This document shows positions 36,597-45,991 of a stretch of 52,720 bases of DNA, piece after piece. The notes under the pieces were generated by a model, which worked only from the letters and a program-made list of their open reading frames with translations, was not told the origin of the DNA and did not search any database. Numbering within the stretch: position 1 is the stretch's first letter; each line of letters opens with the position of its first letter. This DNA comes from Candidatus Andersenbacteria bacterium RIFCSPHIGHO2_02_FULL_46_16 (GTDB lineage Bacteria; Patescibacteriota; Andersenbacteria; UBA10190). The DNA lies in contig MHHQ01000020.1 in the NCBI GenBank assembly GCA_001817065.1, forward strand, positions 1 to 52,720. Reading direction: 5' to 3'. The position numbers and the translations under genes were made by a program.

Positions 36597-38154
36597 GGGA
36601 TTTGCTAGTTGCGGGTAGGGGAGATTCGACCAGACTTTGCATGGCATTTTTGGCAGTCTGCAGAAGAGCCGCCTTATCATCAGCTGTGAGTTCGCCAGTT
36701 TGTCCAAGACGAGAGATGACGTCAGGTAAATCCTGACGGACGGCCAAGAGAATCTTGCTTTCCGCTGTTTTGACTTGATCAACTTCAATCGCATCATAGA
36801 TGCCGGACGTAGCGGCGAGGAGTGTTATTACTTGCTCAGCCAGCGAGTATGGTTGGTACTGCCCTTGTTTAAGAACTTCAGTCAGACGTTTGCCGCGAGC
36901 TAGCCGTTGTTTGGTTGCGGGATCTAGATCGGTCGAAAACTGCGCAAAGGCAGCGAGCTCCCGATACTGAGCAAGTTCAAGACGAAGGGAAGGAGCGACG
37001 GCTTTCATCGCTTTGTTTTGTGCGGCTCCACCGACCCGAGAAACGGATAAACCAACGTTGACCGCGGGCCGAATACCTTGATAGAAAAGATCTGATTCTA
37101 AATAAATCTGCCCGTCCGTAATGGAGATGACATTTGTTGGAATATAAGCTGAAACATCATTACCCTGGGTTTCAATAATGGGCAACGCCGTGAGGGAACC
37201 GCCGCCATGTTCCGGGGATAATTTGGCAGCGCGTTCCAGCAAACGTGAATGCAAATAAAAAACATCTCCCGGATAAGCTTCACGACCAGGCGGTCGGCGT
37301 AAGAGAAGCGAAATTTGCCGGTACGCCCAAGCATGTTTGGAGAGATCGTCATACACCACGAGCGCGTCCTGACCGACGTCGCGGAAATATTCACCCATGG
37401 CGGTGCCAGCATAGGGGGCAATGTATTGCAGAGCGGCCGGATCAGAGGCGGACGTAGCCACGATAATAGTTTTAGCCATCGCGTCTTCCCGGCGCAAGCG
37501 GTCAACGAGGCGCGCAACGGTGCTCATCTTTTGGCCAATCGCGACATAAATACAAATGACGCCGCTCTCTGCACGGTGTTGGTTAATAATAGTATCGATC
37601 GCGATCGCGGTCTTACCTGTTTGCCGATCGCCAATAATGAGTTCCCGCTGACCGCGCCCAATTGGAATCATCGCATCAATGGCTTTAAGACCAGTCAAGA
37701 GGGGTTGATTAACGGACTGGCGAGTAATAACACCTGGGGCAATCTTTTCAACCTGTCCCTGTTGGGCGGTTATTATTTTTCCTAAACCGTCTAAAGGTCG
37801 ACCCAGCGGATCAACCACGCGACCAAGCAGTTCAGGACCAACGGGGACTGATAAAACCTGGTGCGTTAGAGTGACTTTAGCGCCAGCTTTGACGTTGCGC
37901 TCGTCACCCAGCAGGACGGCGCCAATCTGGTCTTCTTCTAAATTAAGAGCGAAGGCCGGAACAGGATTGCGACTGTCGTCAGAAGCGATGGCGACCATTT
38001 CGTTGTAACCACAGTCATATAAACCAGTCAGCCAAGCGATGCCATCACCCACCCGCAAGACTGTTCCGACGTCAGTCATTTCAACCGGGCGCTTAACGTC
38101 GGCGATCGCCGCCCGCAGTTCACTTGATAATTGATCTAAAGAGAGTTCATTCAT
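36580..38154 (-). CDS. atpA: ATP synthase F1 alpha subunit
   Basis: [26 protein letters not shown]. Confidence 0.98.
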
Positions 38155-38540
38155 ACGGCGGTAATTTGTTTAATAAGTCCGGTAATAGATAAATCTAATT
38201 CATAACCTGGAGTTCTAATCAGGCAGCCACCAAGCAAAGCCGGATCAGTGGTGACTTTCAGTTGAATAGAAGATGCTTCCGTGGCAGTAGTTAACAGTCG
38301 CTTGATTTGTTTCGTACTATCAGCCGTCAGAGGCCGAGCCAAGACTACTTCCGCTAACAACGTGTGACGCATGGATAGCAAGTGGCGAGCGATTTCGCCG
38401 ACCACGTTATTAACATCTACCGTTCGATGATTAGCAACTAATTCTCGAGCCAGTGCTTGAATAAGCGACGGTAAGGGATATTTATCGTGCAGATGGACGA
38501 AGGCGCGAGCCAAGTCGCTGCGGGAATAACGAATCATCAT
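38151..38540 (-). CDS. atpH: ATP synthase F1 delta subunit (short)
   Basis: position in operon; [23 protein letters not shown]...[25 protein letters not shown]. Confidence 0.85.
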   Translation of the reverse strand: MMIRYSRSDLARAFVHLHDKYPLPSLIQALARELVANHRTVDVNNVVGEIARHLLSMRHTLLAEVVLARPLTADSTKQIKRLLTTATEASSIQLKVTTDPALLGGCLIRTPGYELDLSITGLIKQITAV

Positions 38541-39088
38541 CGTTGATCTTTTATCGCCTGCTCTGCTGCCACCACGGCCTTCATAATTATGCTTTCATCT
38601 TGGGCAGCATCTAGCCTAGTAGCGACAACGCGTTCCGTGGCCAGGGCGACGAGTTGCAACACTTCTTGTTTCAGATCACCTTTGACCTGTTCAACTTGCC
38701 GGGAGATACGCGCTTCAGCTTGCTTAAATAAACGGTCAGCTGTCTCTTGGCCGATGGTTTGAGCGTGTTGGCGAATTTCAGCTGCGCTTTTTTCGCCGCG
38801 ACTGATAATGAATTCAGCCTGCTGGCGCGCGTCGGCCATGACAGAGCGTTCAGTACTTTCTAGCTCCGCTTTCGCTTGTTCAATGTCCCGGGCAGACTTA
38901 AGACTGTTGGCAATCGTCTGCCGTCGTTCTTCCAAAACCTTTAGCAACGGCCGATAGGCAAAGCGAGATAAAATCGCTAATAATAGACCGAAATTGATGA
39001 TTTGAAAAATGAGCCCTTTACCATCAATACCGAGTGCGGCAAGGCCAGTGGATGATTCTTCAGCGGCAACAGCAGCAACCAAGAACAT
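38537..39088 (-). CDS. atpF: ATP synthase F0 subunit b
   Basis: single TM then long helix; LIFQIINFGLLLAILSRFAYRPLLKVLEERRQTI. Confidence 0.95.
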   Translation of the reverse strand: MFLVAAVAAEESSTGLAALGIDGKGLIFQIINFGLLLAILSRFAYRPLLKVLEERRQTIANSLKSARDIEQAKAELESTERSVMADARQQAEFIISRGEKSAAEIRQHAQTIGQETADRLFKQAEARISRQVEQVKGDLKQEVLQLVALATERVVATRLDAAQDESIIMKAVVAAEQAIKDQR

Positions 39089-39107
39089 ATCAATAAATCA
39101 AATCGGC

Positions 39108-39341
39108 TTAAACGAATTTAATGACGAGAGCCACCACCAAGGAATAGATCGCGATCGCTTCCGCGAAGGCGACGACTAGAATGAGAATGGTTTGCAGCTT
39201 GCCGGCCGCTTCCGGGTTGCGACCAATTGCTTCCATTGCCGCTCGCCCCATCCAACCAATGGCGATAGCTGGAAAAATACCGCCAATAGCGATAGTAACG
39301 CTCGGCATGATATCTTTGATGATCTCTGGATCAAGAGCCAT
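39108..39341 (-). CDS. atpE: ATP synthase F0 subunit c
   Basis: two TM hairpin, loop GRNPEA, ion-binding Glu in AFAEAIAIYSLVVALVI. Confidence 0.95.
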   Translation of the reverse strand: MALDPEIIKDIMPSVTIAIGGIFPAIAIGWMGRAAMEAIGRNPEAAGKLQTILILVVAFAEAIAIYSLVVALVIKFV

Positions 39342-39382
39342 AATATGTACTTTTAATAATAGATTAATGATTAATTAATAAG

Positions 39383-40168
39383 TTAGTTAACCAGTGAAGC
39401 GGAGGCCGGCGCGGAGTGAACATCCACAGTGTGCTCGCCGTGACTGGCGCTGGCTATTTCTAAAAATACAAGAGTTAGGGTGGTAAAGACAAGAGCTTGG
39501 ATAAAGCCAACGAATAATTCTAAAAAGAAAAATGGCAAGGGAGCAACTAACGGAACTAAAAAACTAATGACGACCAAGAGAACTTCACCGGCAAAGATAT
39601 TACCAAAGAGCCGAAAGGAGAAGGACAGTACCTTAGAGAATTCCGCGATAAATTCGAGTAATCCAACAAAAAGCAAAATGGGATTAAGGCTGAAATACTT
39701 GCCGAGATGAGTGAGCAAACCAAGATGACGGATGGCATAGATTTGCGTTAGTATGACGGAAATGATAGCTAGAGCGAAGGTTGTGTTAAGGTCGGCCGTG
39801 GCGCCACGAAGCAGCGGCATAGTGCCGTGCGGGGTGTTGATAACGATCGTACCGACACCTGGCAGCAGCCCTAACCAATTGTTGACGATGATAAAAAGAA
39901 ACAGAGTGGCAAGAAACGGAAAATAAGTAAGGGCTCGCTGGTGATGATTAGTCACCCGTTCAATCATAGCTAATAAGGCTTCACCGCCAGCATCCAGAAT
40001 GTTCACGGCTAGACCTTTTGGTTGGAGCGCGACGCGGCGGGTGACTAAGAGAGTTAAAGTAACAATGAAGACAGAAGCAACAACACTCGCGAGCATGGAA
40101 TTGGTTATGACAAAGGAACCTATATTAATAACCGGCTCGGCCGCTAGACTGATGTGAAGAGCACTCAT
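39383..40168 (-). CDS. atpB: ATP synthase F0 subunit a
   Basis: EFSKVLSFSFRLFGNIFAGEVLL. Confidence 0.95.
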   Translation of the reverse strand: MSALHISLAAEPVINIGSFVITNSMLASVVASVFIVTLTLLVTRRVALQPKGLAVNILDAGGEALLAMIERVTNHHQRALTYFPFLATLFLFIIVNNWLGLLPGVGTIVINTPHGTMPLLRGATADLNTTFALAIISVILTQIYAIRHLGLLTHLGKYFSLNPILLFVGLLEFIAEFSKVLSFSFRLFGNIFAGEVLLVVISFLVPLVAPLPFFFLELFVGFIQALVFTTLTLVFLEIASASHGEHTVDVHSAPASASLVN

Positions 40169-40231
40169 GGAGAAAAGTTAGGCGCCGTAAATAAATAACT
40201 TGGCCAGATCTCGTTCAATCTGCGCCAAGAT

Positions 40232-40306
40232 ACGGCTTTTTCGATTGAGCGAAATACGAAGCGTAGTTGAACTACGTTGAGTGTTTCGCGATTGAGAAAA
40301 AGCTGT
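40232..40306. repeat. 37-nt-arm imperfect inverted repeat within the atp operon
   Basis: ACGGCTTTTTCGATTGAGCGAAATACGAAGCGTAGTT-g-AACTACGTTGAGTGTTTCGCGATTGAGAAAAAGCTGT. Confidence 0.8.
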
Positions 40307-40361
40307 AGATTGGTGCATAGTGGGCGAGAGATGGTAAAGTTATTTTTTTACGGTGACTATA

Positions 40362-40595
40362 TTAATTTAATCGCTTTATTTTCCGAGCAATCGCGATGAT
40401 AGAAACTGAAAACGAGACTAGTAAACCGATGATAATAAAAAGAGGAGTAGTGCCCGCCCAGCGATCAAGGCGAATGCCGATTAATATTAAGACCAGGAGC
40501 GGAATGACAATCAACAAGGCCAGTTCGCCAGCCAAAGACCAGACTTGAAGCAACGGAGCCGCAGGCTTATCTTCTTGAGAATTAGCTAACGTCAT
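40362..40595 (-). CDS. AtpZ/AtpI-like small membrane protein
   Basis: two TM segments, first gene of the atp operon; GIRLDRWAGTTPLFIIIGLLVS. Confidence 0.75.
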   Translation of the reverse strand: MTLANSQEDKPAAPLLQVWSLAGELALLIVIPLLVLILIGIRLDRWAGTTPLFIIIGLLVSFSVSIIAIARKIKRLN

Positions 40596-40907
40596 ATACT
40601 TGTAATTATAAAGATACTTAACCTACCAACAAAAAAACAGTCCGTGTGGAGTGGAAATGACTATATTTCTGATATCGTAGTCGCGAAGCTAATCGATGTC
40701 AATAATTAGCACTATTGACTGGGTGGCAGATCTGTATTAAAGCGAGCCTTCGCGGCCTAAGTCCTGCGGCTTCCGACGGAGGCGCAATCCCGCACTGACC
40801 GGCCAGTCTTTGGTGTTGACGGATTTCCATCACCTAATTATACTGCGTGAGTTGTCAGGTGTGACAACCTTCAGGACTAACCCTAACCAACGTAAGGATT
40901 TAAATGT

Positions 40908-41330
40908 ATGGCGGGACATGAAGTAAAAACCGTTGTTGTCTTCTGTTCAGACTTTCGTCAGAACCAGCAGGTTATTGCTCATTGTAAGGAAGCATATGGA
41001 GAATTCGATACCCTTTCTTTTCCAGGTGCCTGCTTACCCTTTTTAGCCGAAGAATCAAGCCAGGTAACCGGCCAGTGGCTCACCACTCTGCGTCAATTGC
41101 ACGGTAATGAAAAGGTTGTAGTAATCGATCACCTTGACTGCGGCGCATACAAAGTAACCTACGCTGATGAACTTGCCGGTGCGCCTGTCCAACATGAAGA
41201 CCATCTTCACCGAAAAAACTTCGTCGCTCTTCAGAAAAAATTCAACGAAGACCCAACTCTGCGCCTCCTGAAGCTAGAATTTGCTCTTTACAACATCCCG
41301 GATCAACGCCTAGAAGTGATTAAACTCTAG
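40908..41330 (+). CDS. compact beta-carbonic anhydrase-like protein
   Basis: CSDFR and HLDCGAY match the CxDxR ... HxxC zinc motif. Confidence 0.65.
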   Translation: MAGHEVKTVVVFCSDFRQNQQVIAHCKEAYGEFDTLSFPGACLPFLAEESSQVTGQWLTTLRQLHGNEKVVVIDHLDCGAYKVTYADELAGAPVQHEDHLHRKNFVALQKKFNEDPTLRLLKLEFALYNIPDQRLEVIKL

Positions 41331-41468
41331 TACTTGATTCAGACCAAACACCCTTCGCCCAACCGCCATCAGCGGTTTTTTTCTGCTTATGCAATTAATA
41401 AACCCATCCTCAACTTTTCAGGCGTCCAACGGATAATGGGATAATGGGGTCAGCACCAATATATTTTA

Positions 41469-41649
41469 TTTCCAAAAGGTAAGAGAGAATTGCCTTACCG
41501 TCCATAGCTTCAGCGACGGATAGGAACCAAACCAAGTCTCAAAAGAGAGCGCTTTGCTATGGGTTTTGATCATTCTCTAGCGAGAGCGGAAGCAGCCTGA
41601 AAGTAAAATCAGGCACTTATCATTTTCGCCAGAAAAAGTTTGGAACTGT
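41469..41649. repeat. dispersed ~180-nt repeat, copy R1
   Basis: aligned by eye with 43526-43705. Confidence 0.75.
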
Positions 41650-41741
41650 GTATATTCGTCAAAAAAATCCCCGGTCGGCACGAAGCCTGTCGGGGTAAGG
41701 GAGGCTACAGTAGGGATCAGGGAAAGAATGCTTCCCTTCCC

Positions 41742-42077
41742 TCATAGCAAGTCTGCCGGATTACAACCCTTTTCTCTCCTACTGGCCACCGCAAAAGCCA
41801 TAAAATATCGTTGTAGCTGTTGGGCGGAATACATATTTATTTCATCTGCCAGAATCTCTTTACAAACCTCGTCGCGCATTCGTGCTATTTCCCGGCGGCG
41901 TGGACCGGCCCATCTCGGATCGGATAACGACAAGTCAATTTGCTCCAAAGCTCTTGCTAGGGCGCCCTCAAGCATTTTTTGATTATCTTTTCTTTTCCAG
42001 TGCAATGCTCTCTCGTAATCACTGCCAATATTACCGAGCTGTTCAGCTAAAGTCATGTTATGCCAGTTGTCGTACAT
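41742..42077 (-). CDS. hypothetical protein, likely co-transcribed with the DUF5674-like gene
   Basis: 111-aa ORF 6 nt downstream of the gene at 42084-42434. Confidence 0.6.
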   Translation of the reverse strand: MYDNWHNMTLAEQLGNIGSDYERALHWKRKDNQKMLEGALARALEQIDLSLSDPRWAGPRRREIARMRDEVCKEILADEINMYSAQQLQRYFMAFAVASRREKGCNPADLL

Positions 42078-42083
42078 ATCAGC

Positions 42084-42434
42084 CTAATCTGCAATCAACT
42101 TTGTTACTACAGCTGCAATGATTTCTCGAATCTTTTTATCTTCAACATTACGTGACAGATTGTTTTGCTTTGGGCGAATATTAATCATTGAATCGTATTC
42201 AATCATATCCGGCCCGTCTAACTCGTGATAGATATTTATTCCCCACAAATTTTCCTGTTTAGACCCTTGGTCTAGCAGCCAAGCTTCTTCATCCGCATGC
42301 AGGTCGCCGCCAAGTACCATTAACTCCTTTTCAATATCCACCACCGCTTTAACCATGTCACCAAAACCCTGCTTTGCAATTTGCTTTAATTTATTTCGGC
42401 TGATTGGCTGATCTACCAATCTTATATCTGTCAT
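42084..42434 (-). CDS. DUF5674-like protein
   Basis: FGDMVKAVVDIEKELMVLGGDLHADEEAWLLDQGSKQENLWGINIY; recognised from memory. Confidence 0.65.
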   Translation of the reverse strand: MTDIRLVDQPISRNKLKQIAKQGFGDMVKAVVDIEKELMVLGGDLHADEEAWLLDQGSKQENLWGINIYHELDGPDMIEYDSMINIRPKQNNLSRNVEDKKIREIIAAVVTKLIAD

Positions 42435-42677
42435 AGTCGAAAAAGTTTAAAACTTTCTAGAACAAGCTTATCACAGAAACTCAGCAATTTGCAGGGATTT
42501 ATTCATCAAGTTATTGCCTTTTACTTAACCTTTTGCTTGTGTGCGATCGTGCGCAGGACGTGCGGGCCTGGTCCCCGCCAAGCATTAGCGCAAGGCAGAG
42601 CAGCATGTCCGAAGCCGAGCGTCCACTCGTCGCTGGGCGAGACGACGCGTGTCGCATAAAACAATAGGCGAGAGATT

Positions 42678-42802
42678 GTCCAAAAGGTCAGAGACAATTA
42701 CCTGCCCGCCGTATTGGCGGGGAACCCTTCGTCAAACTCAAGGCAAACCAAATCAAGGGCGAAATTGAGCGCTTTGCGAGCATTTACGAACACTCTCAAA
42801 AC
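42678..42802. repeat. dispersed repeat, diverged copy R3 with embedded hairpin
   Basis: GTCCAAAAGGTCAGAGACAATTACC...ACCAAATCAAGGGCGAAA; hairpin CCCGCCGTATTGGCGGG. Confidence 0.5.
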
Positions 42803-42806
42803 CCAT

Positions 42807-43274
42807 TTACTGCGGCATTAAAATCGGTTCTCTCTCAATGCCACTACAAATCATACCTTTTTCCGTAATGTTTCCGATTGTGCCCTTAGGACAATCACAC
42901 TCCCTATCAGCGAACAGCGTAAACTCGGAATAATAAACTCCAATATCGCATTGCTTTGGCATGCATTTTTTGTCGATGCAAACAGCAAGTTTCGGAACAG
43001 GTTCACAGCTATATTTTACTAAGAAGTTTGAAGGGTGAAGCAAGTTAGAAATGCTAACCCAGGATTGTATCTTCTGCCCCCGGTTGCGGTTGACATAATT
43101 TCCGCACCCAAACGCGACACCATAATTAAAATTGACACAATCTTGATCTGCTTCGCAATAATTAGCGTCCGCCATCTGATCTTGAATCCGCGATGGAAGT
43201 GTAACGAACCACAATAACACTAGCACGCAAATTATAATAACGACGCAAGAATAAATAACAAACTTAGTCTTCAC
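42807..43274 (-). CDS. Cys-rich secreted/membrane-anchored hypothetical protein
   Basis: N-terminal TM then about 14 cysteines. Confidence 0.5.
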   Translation of the reverse strand: MKTKFVIYSCVVIIICVLVLLWFVTLPSRIQDQMADANYCEADQDCVNFNYGVAFGCGNYVNRNRGQKIQSWVSISNLLHPSNFLVKYSCEPVPKLAVCIDKKCMPKQCDIGVYYSEFTLFADRECDCPKGTIGNITEKGMICSGIEREPILMPQ

Positions 43275-43346
43275 ACAGCAATCTTAGCACAACCTCATCA
43301 CAAAAAATAGCCGTTCAATTCTCGGTTTGTTTTACTAACTTTGGAA

Positions 43347-43504
43347 GTCACATTATGAAATGCCACAAATATAGTGACGGGCCCTGTCGGCGCTGCACCC
43401 CCACCCGACGGCTTCGGCCTGCCAGGCGGGCAGCCTGCAGGCGCTCGGTGGGGGTCCCCCGCGCCGCCACCCGTTTATTTAAGAGTGGCATTTCATAATG
43501 TGAC
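43347..43504. mobile_element. MITE-like GC-rich element, copy B, perfect 20-bp TIRs
   Basis: GTCACATTATGAAATGCCAC at 43347-43366 and its exact reverse complement at 43485-43504. Confidence 0.75.
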
Positions 43505-43525
43505 ATCTATTCTTACAGGTTTTCT

Positions 43526-43705
43526 AGTCAAAAGGGAAGAGCCAATTGCCTTGCCGTCCATAGCTCCAGCGACGGATGGGAACCAAATCAAGGCCGAAAC
43601 ATAGCACTTTGCTATGGTTTTTGATCGTTCTCTAGCGAGAGCGGAAGCAGCTTGAAAGTAAAATTAGGCTCTTATCATTTCCGCCAAATAAAAGTTTGGG
43701 ACCGT
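43526..43705. repeat. dispersed ~180-nt repeat, copy R2
   Basis: aligned by eye with R1. Confidence 0.75.
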
Positions 43706-43753
43706 TAAAAAAAGAGCGTGTCCACAATGAGACGCGCTCTCGCAATTTCAGAT

Positions 43754-44860
43754 TCAACGAACACCCAGTGCGGCGCCGGCGTATTCGAGTGCTTTCGGAA
43801 CAATGATGACTCTCTTATCATCGCCACGCTTCTCGATGTGGCCACCCACCCATGCCCTGACATCATGGCAGGCTGCCAGTTCAATCACGGTTTGAGCTTG
43901 ATCCGGTCGCACATAAATGGCAAAACCAGCGCCCATATTGAGATTGCCATAGGCTTCTTCATCGCTGACTGGGCCATGTTCTTGAACGAACCCGAACAGT
44001 GCTTGTGGTTCACCGGGATTATCAATGACGTAGACGAACGGCTCGACAACCCGCATGAGCTTGCGCCAACCGTGACCAGTAATGTTGACGGTATAGTGCA
44101 TCTCCACGTTGTGGGAGAGACACGCTTCAATCACTTTGACGTAAATCGTTGTGGGCTGAACCAGCGCAGCACCATACGTTTGTCCGTCAGCAAGCGGTGT
44201 CAGATAGCCTTGTGGCAGCTTGTCAGCGATCCGGCGAGCCATCGTGAGGCCATTGGCATGGATGCCAGAGCTAGCCAGTAGCACAATAGCGTCGCCATCC
44301 TGGATCCGTGGCACGATCAGCTTTTCTTTGGGCTTGATGAGGCCGATTGCCGAGCCACTCAACACCACCGTTTCCGGAGTGATCATGTCTTTGAGTGTTG
44401 GTGTCTCACCACCTGCCCAAGTGCAGCGCGCCAGATCGCAGCCTTCTTTCCAGCCGTAAATAAGATCGCGCACTCGCTGCTCATCCTTGAACCAGTCTCC
44501 ATGTCCGGCCGCTAAGTGCATCGCCAATGAAATGGGCAATGCGCCGAGCGTGATCATGTCGTTGACGATCATGGCGATCGTATCGCGAGCCACATAATGG
44601 TAGTAGGAACGGCCAGTGAGCTTGTACATAGCGTCAGCCACCAAGTTCTTAGTGCCGAGACCTTCTTCGACGTGAGCCAAGTAGCAATCAGGCATCTCTA
44701 TAAGATAGGCACTCTCGCCACGGCTCCACGGTACTTCCGAGAGATCGAACTCGCGCAGATAGTGCGCCGTTTTTTGCGCCGCTTCCTGTGCTTGCCGCTT
44801 GAAAGGATCCATCAGACTGTAATCAACGCCAGTACTGGCATAGGTCATGGGGTGACTCAT
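43754..44860 (-). CDS. purM: AIR synthase / phosphoribosylformylglycinamidine cyclo-ligase-like
   Basis: YASTGVDYSLMDPFKR, ASSGIHANGLTMARRI, NITGHGWRKLMR, MGAGFAIYV; SD GAGGAG before ATG at 44860. Confidence 0.88.
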   Translation of the reverse strand: MSHPMTYASTGVDYSLMDPFKRQAQEAAQKTAHYLREFDLSEVPWSRGESAYLIEMPDCYLAHVEEGLGTKNLVADAMYKLTGRSYYHYVARDTIAMIVNDMITLGALPISLAMHLAAGHGDWFKDEQRVRDLIYGWKEGCDLARCTWAGGETPTLKDMITPETVVLSGSAIGLIKPKEKLIVPRIQDGDAIVLLASSGIHANGLTMARRIADKLPQGYLTPLADGQTYGAALVQPTTIYVKVIEACLSHNVEMHYTVNITGHGWRKLMRVVEPFVYVIDNPGEPQALFGFVQEHGPVSDEEAYGNLNMGAGFAIYVRPDQAQTVIELAACHDVRAWVGGHIEKRGDDKRVIIVPKALEYAGAALGVR

Positions 44861-45037
44861 TGCAATTCTCCTCAATTAGAAAAGATCAACTTACACCACA
44901 AAACAATTTTGTAGTGAGCTCATTATGATATCCACCAACAACTTATCAGGCAAATACAATTATAATTTTCTCTGAATGGTGGCGATGAGGGAGTATGAAG
45001 TTATTACCATGTGCACATTAATCATCAATACATCTTG

Positions 45038-45225
45038 TCCAAAAGGTTAGAGACATATGCCTTGCCGTCCATACCTTTCTTGACCACCGTAGCTTTAGCA
45101 AAGGTGATAGTTACGGGAACCAGATCAAGCAGGCAGGAACTGCTTTTGCGACTATTTATGATAGAAGCACTGTAAAAAATGAATTGTTTCAATATGAAAA
45201 AATTGTTTGGAACCGTGCTAAAATA
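45038..45225. repeat. dispersed repeat, copy R4
   Basis: TCCAAAAGGTTAGAGACATATGCCTTGCCGTCCAT...GTTTGGAACCGTGCTAAAA. Confidence 0.55.
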
Positions 45226-45231
45226 CCATAT

Positions 45232-45800
45232 ATGAGTAAACGGGAACGCGTCGCAATTTTCGTTGATGGTAGCAATATGTATCACTACGTCAAAGGACTT
45301 GGCCTTGAACCCAAGGTACAATTTGATTACACAAAGTTTGGTTTGTGGCTTGCGGGCGGCACATAATTTCTGCCACTTATTACATAGGCAAAATTTGTTC
45401 TAATCACGACGAAAAAAGCCAGCGCCTAAGATCAAACCAACAACGAATGATGGCGTGGCTTAACCAATGCGGTTGGAAAATCGAATTTGGTCACATGCTT
45501 AGAAATATGGGTATTTATCATGAAAAGGGTGTTGATGTGCACATGGCTGCTGATTTGTTGCGTGGCGCATATAAAAATTTGTACGATACAGCAATCCTTG
45601 TTAGTTCCGACACTGATCTTATTCCGGCCATCCAATATTTACGGGAAGAAGGTAAAAAATTGGAATATATTGGTTTTTCTCATCAGCCGTCTTACGGACT
45701 TATAAAATACTCCGATGTGCGAACTTTACTCAAAAAAGAGGATCTAGAGCCGTTCCAATCCACCAAAAAGCACCAAAAAACCCGCCGTAGCTTGCGCTAG
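45232..45800 (+). pseudogene. NYN-domain (LabA/DUF88) protein interrupted by a frameshift
   Basis: RVAIFVDGSNMYHYVKG...LWLAGGT* then a second frame GRHIISATYYIG...VDVHMAADLLRGAYKNLYDTAILVSSDTDLIPAIQYL. Confidence 0.85.
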
Positions 45801-45991
45801 GAACGGGTGGTTTTAGTAATTACTATAGTATTCGAAGTTACTTTTGCAGTCAATAGCGTTGTCAATATTATTGAAGTCGCTATCAATCATGACATCGAGC
45901 TCAATTTCATTATCGGCATCAAAAGGTAAGTTAATTATCAGGTTAATCCGCTTTTCCAGAAAAAGTTTGGAACCACCACCGGCCTCATGTG

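Noticed and set aside
45025-45321. 98-aa minus ORF ending ...KKGMDGKAYVSNLLDKMY
   Set aside because: Overlaps repeat R4 and the NYN gene in antisense; the frame is not kept in R1-R3.
45355-45366. Programmed ribosomal frameshift in the NYN gene
   Set aside because: No canonical slippery heptamer at GCGGGCGGCAC; a single-base indel or assembly error is simpler.
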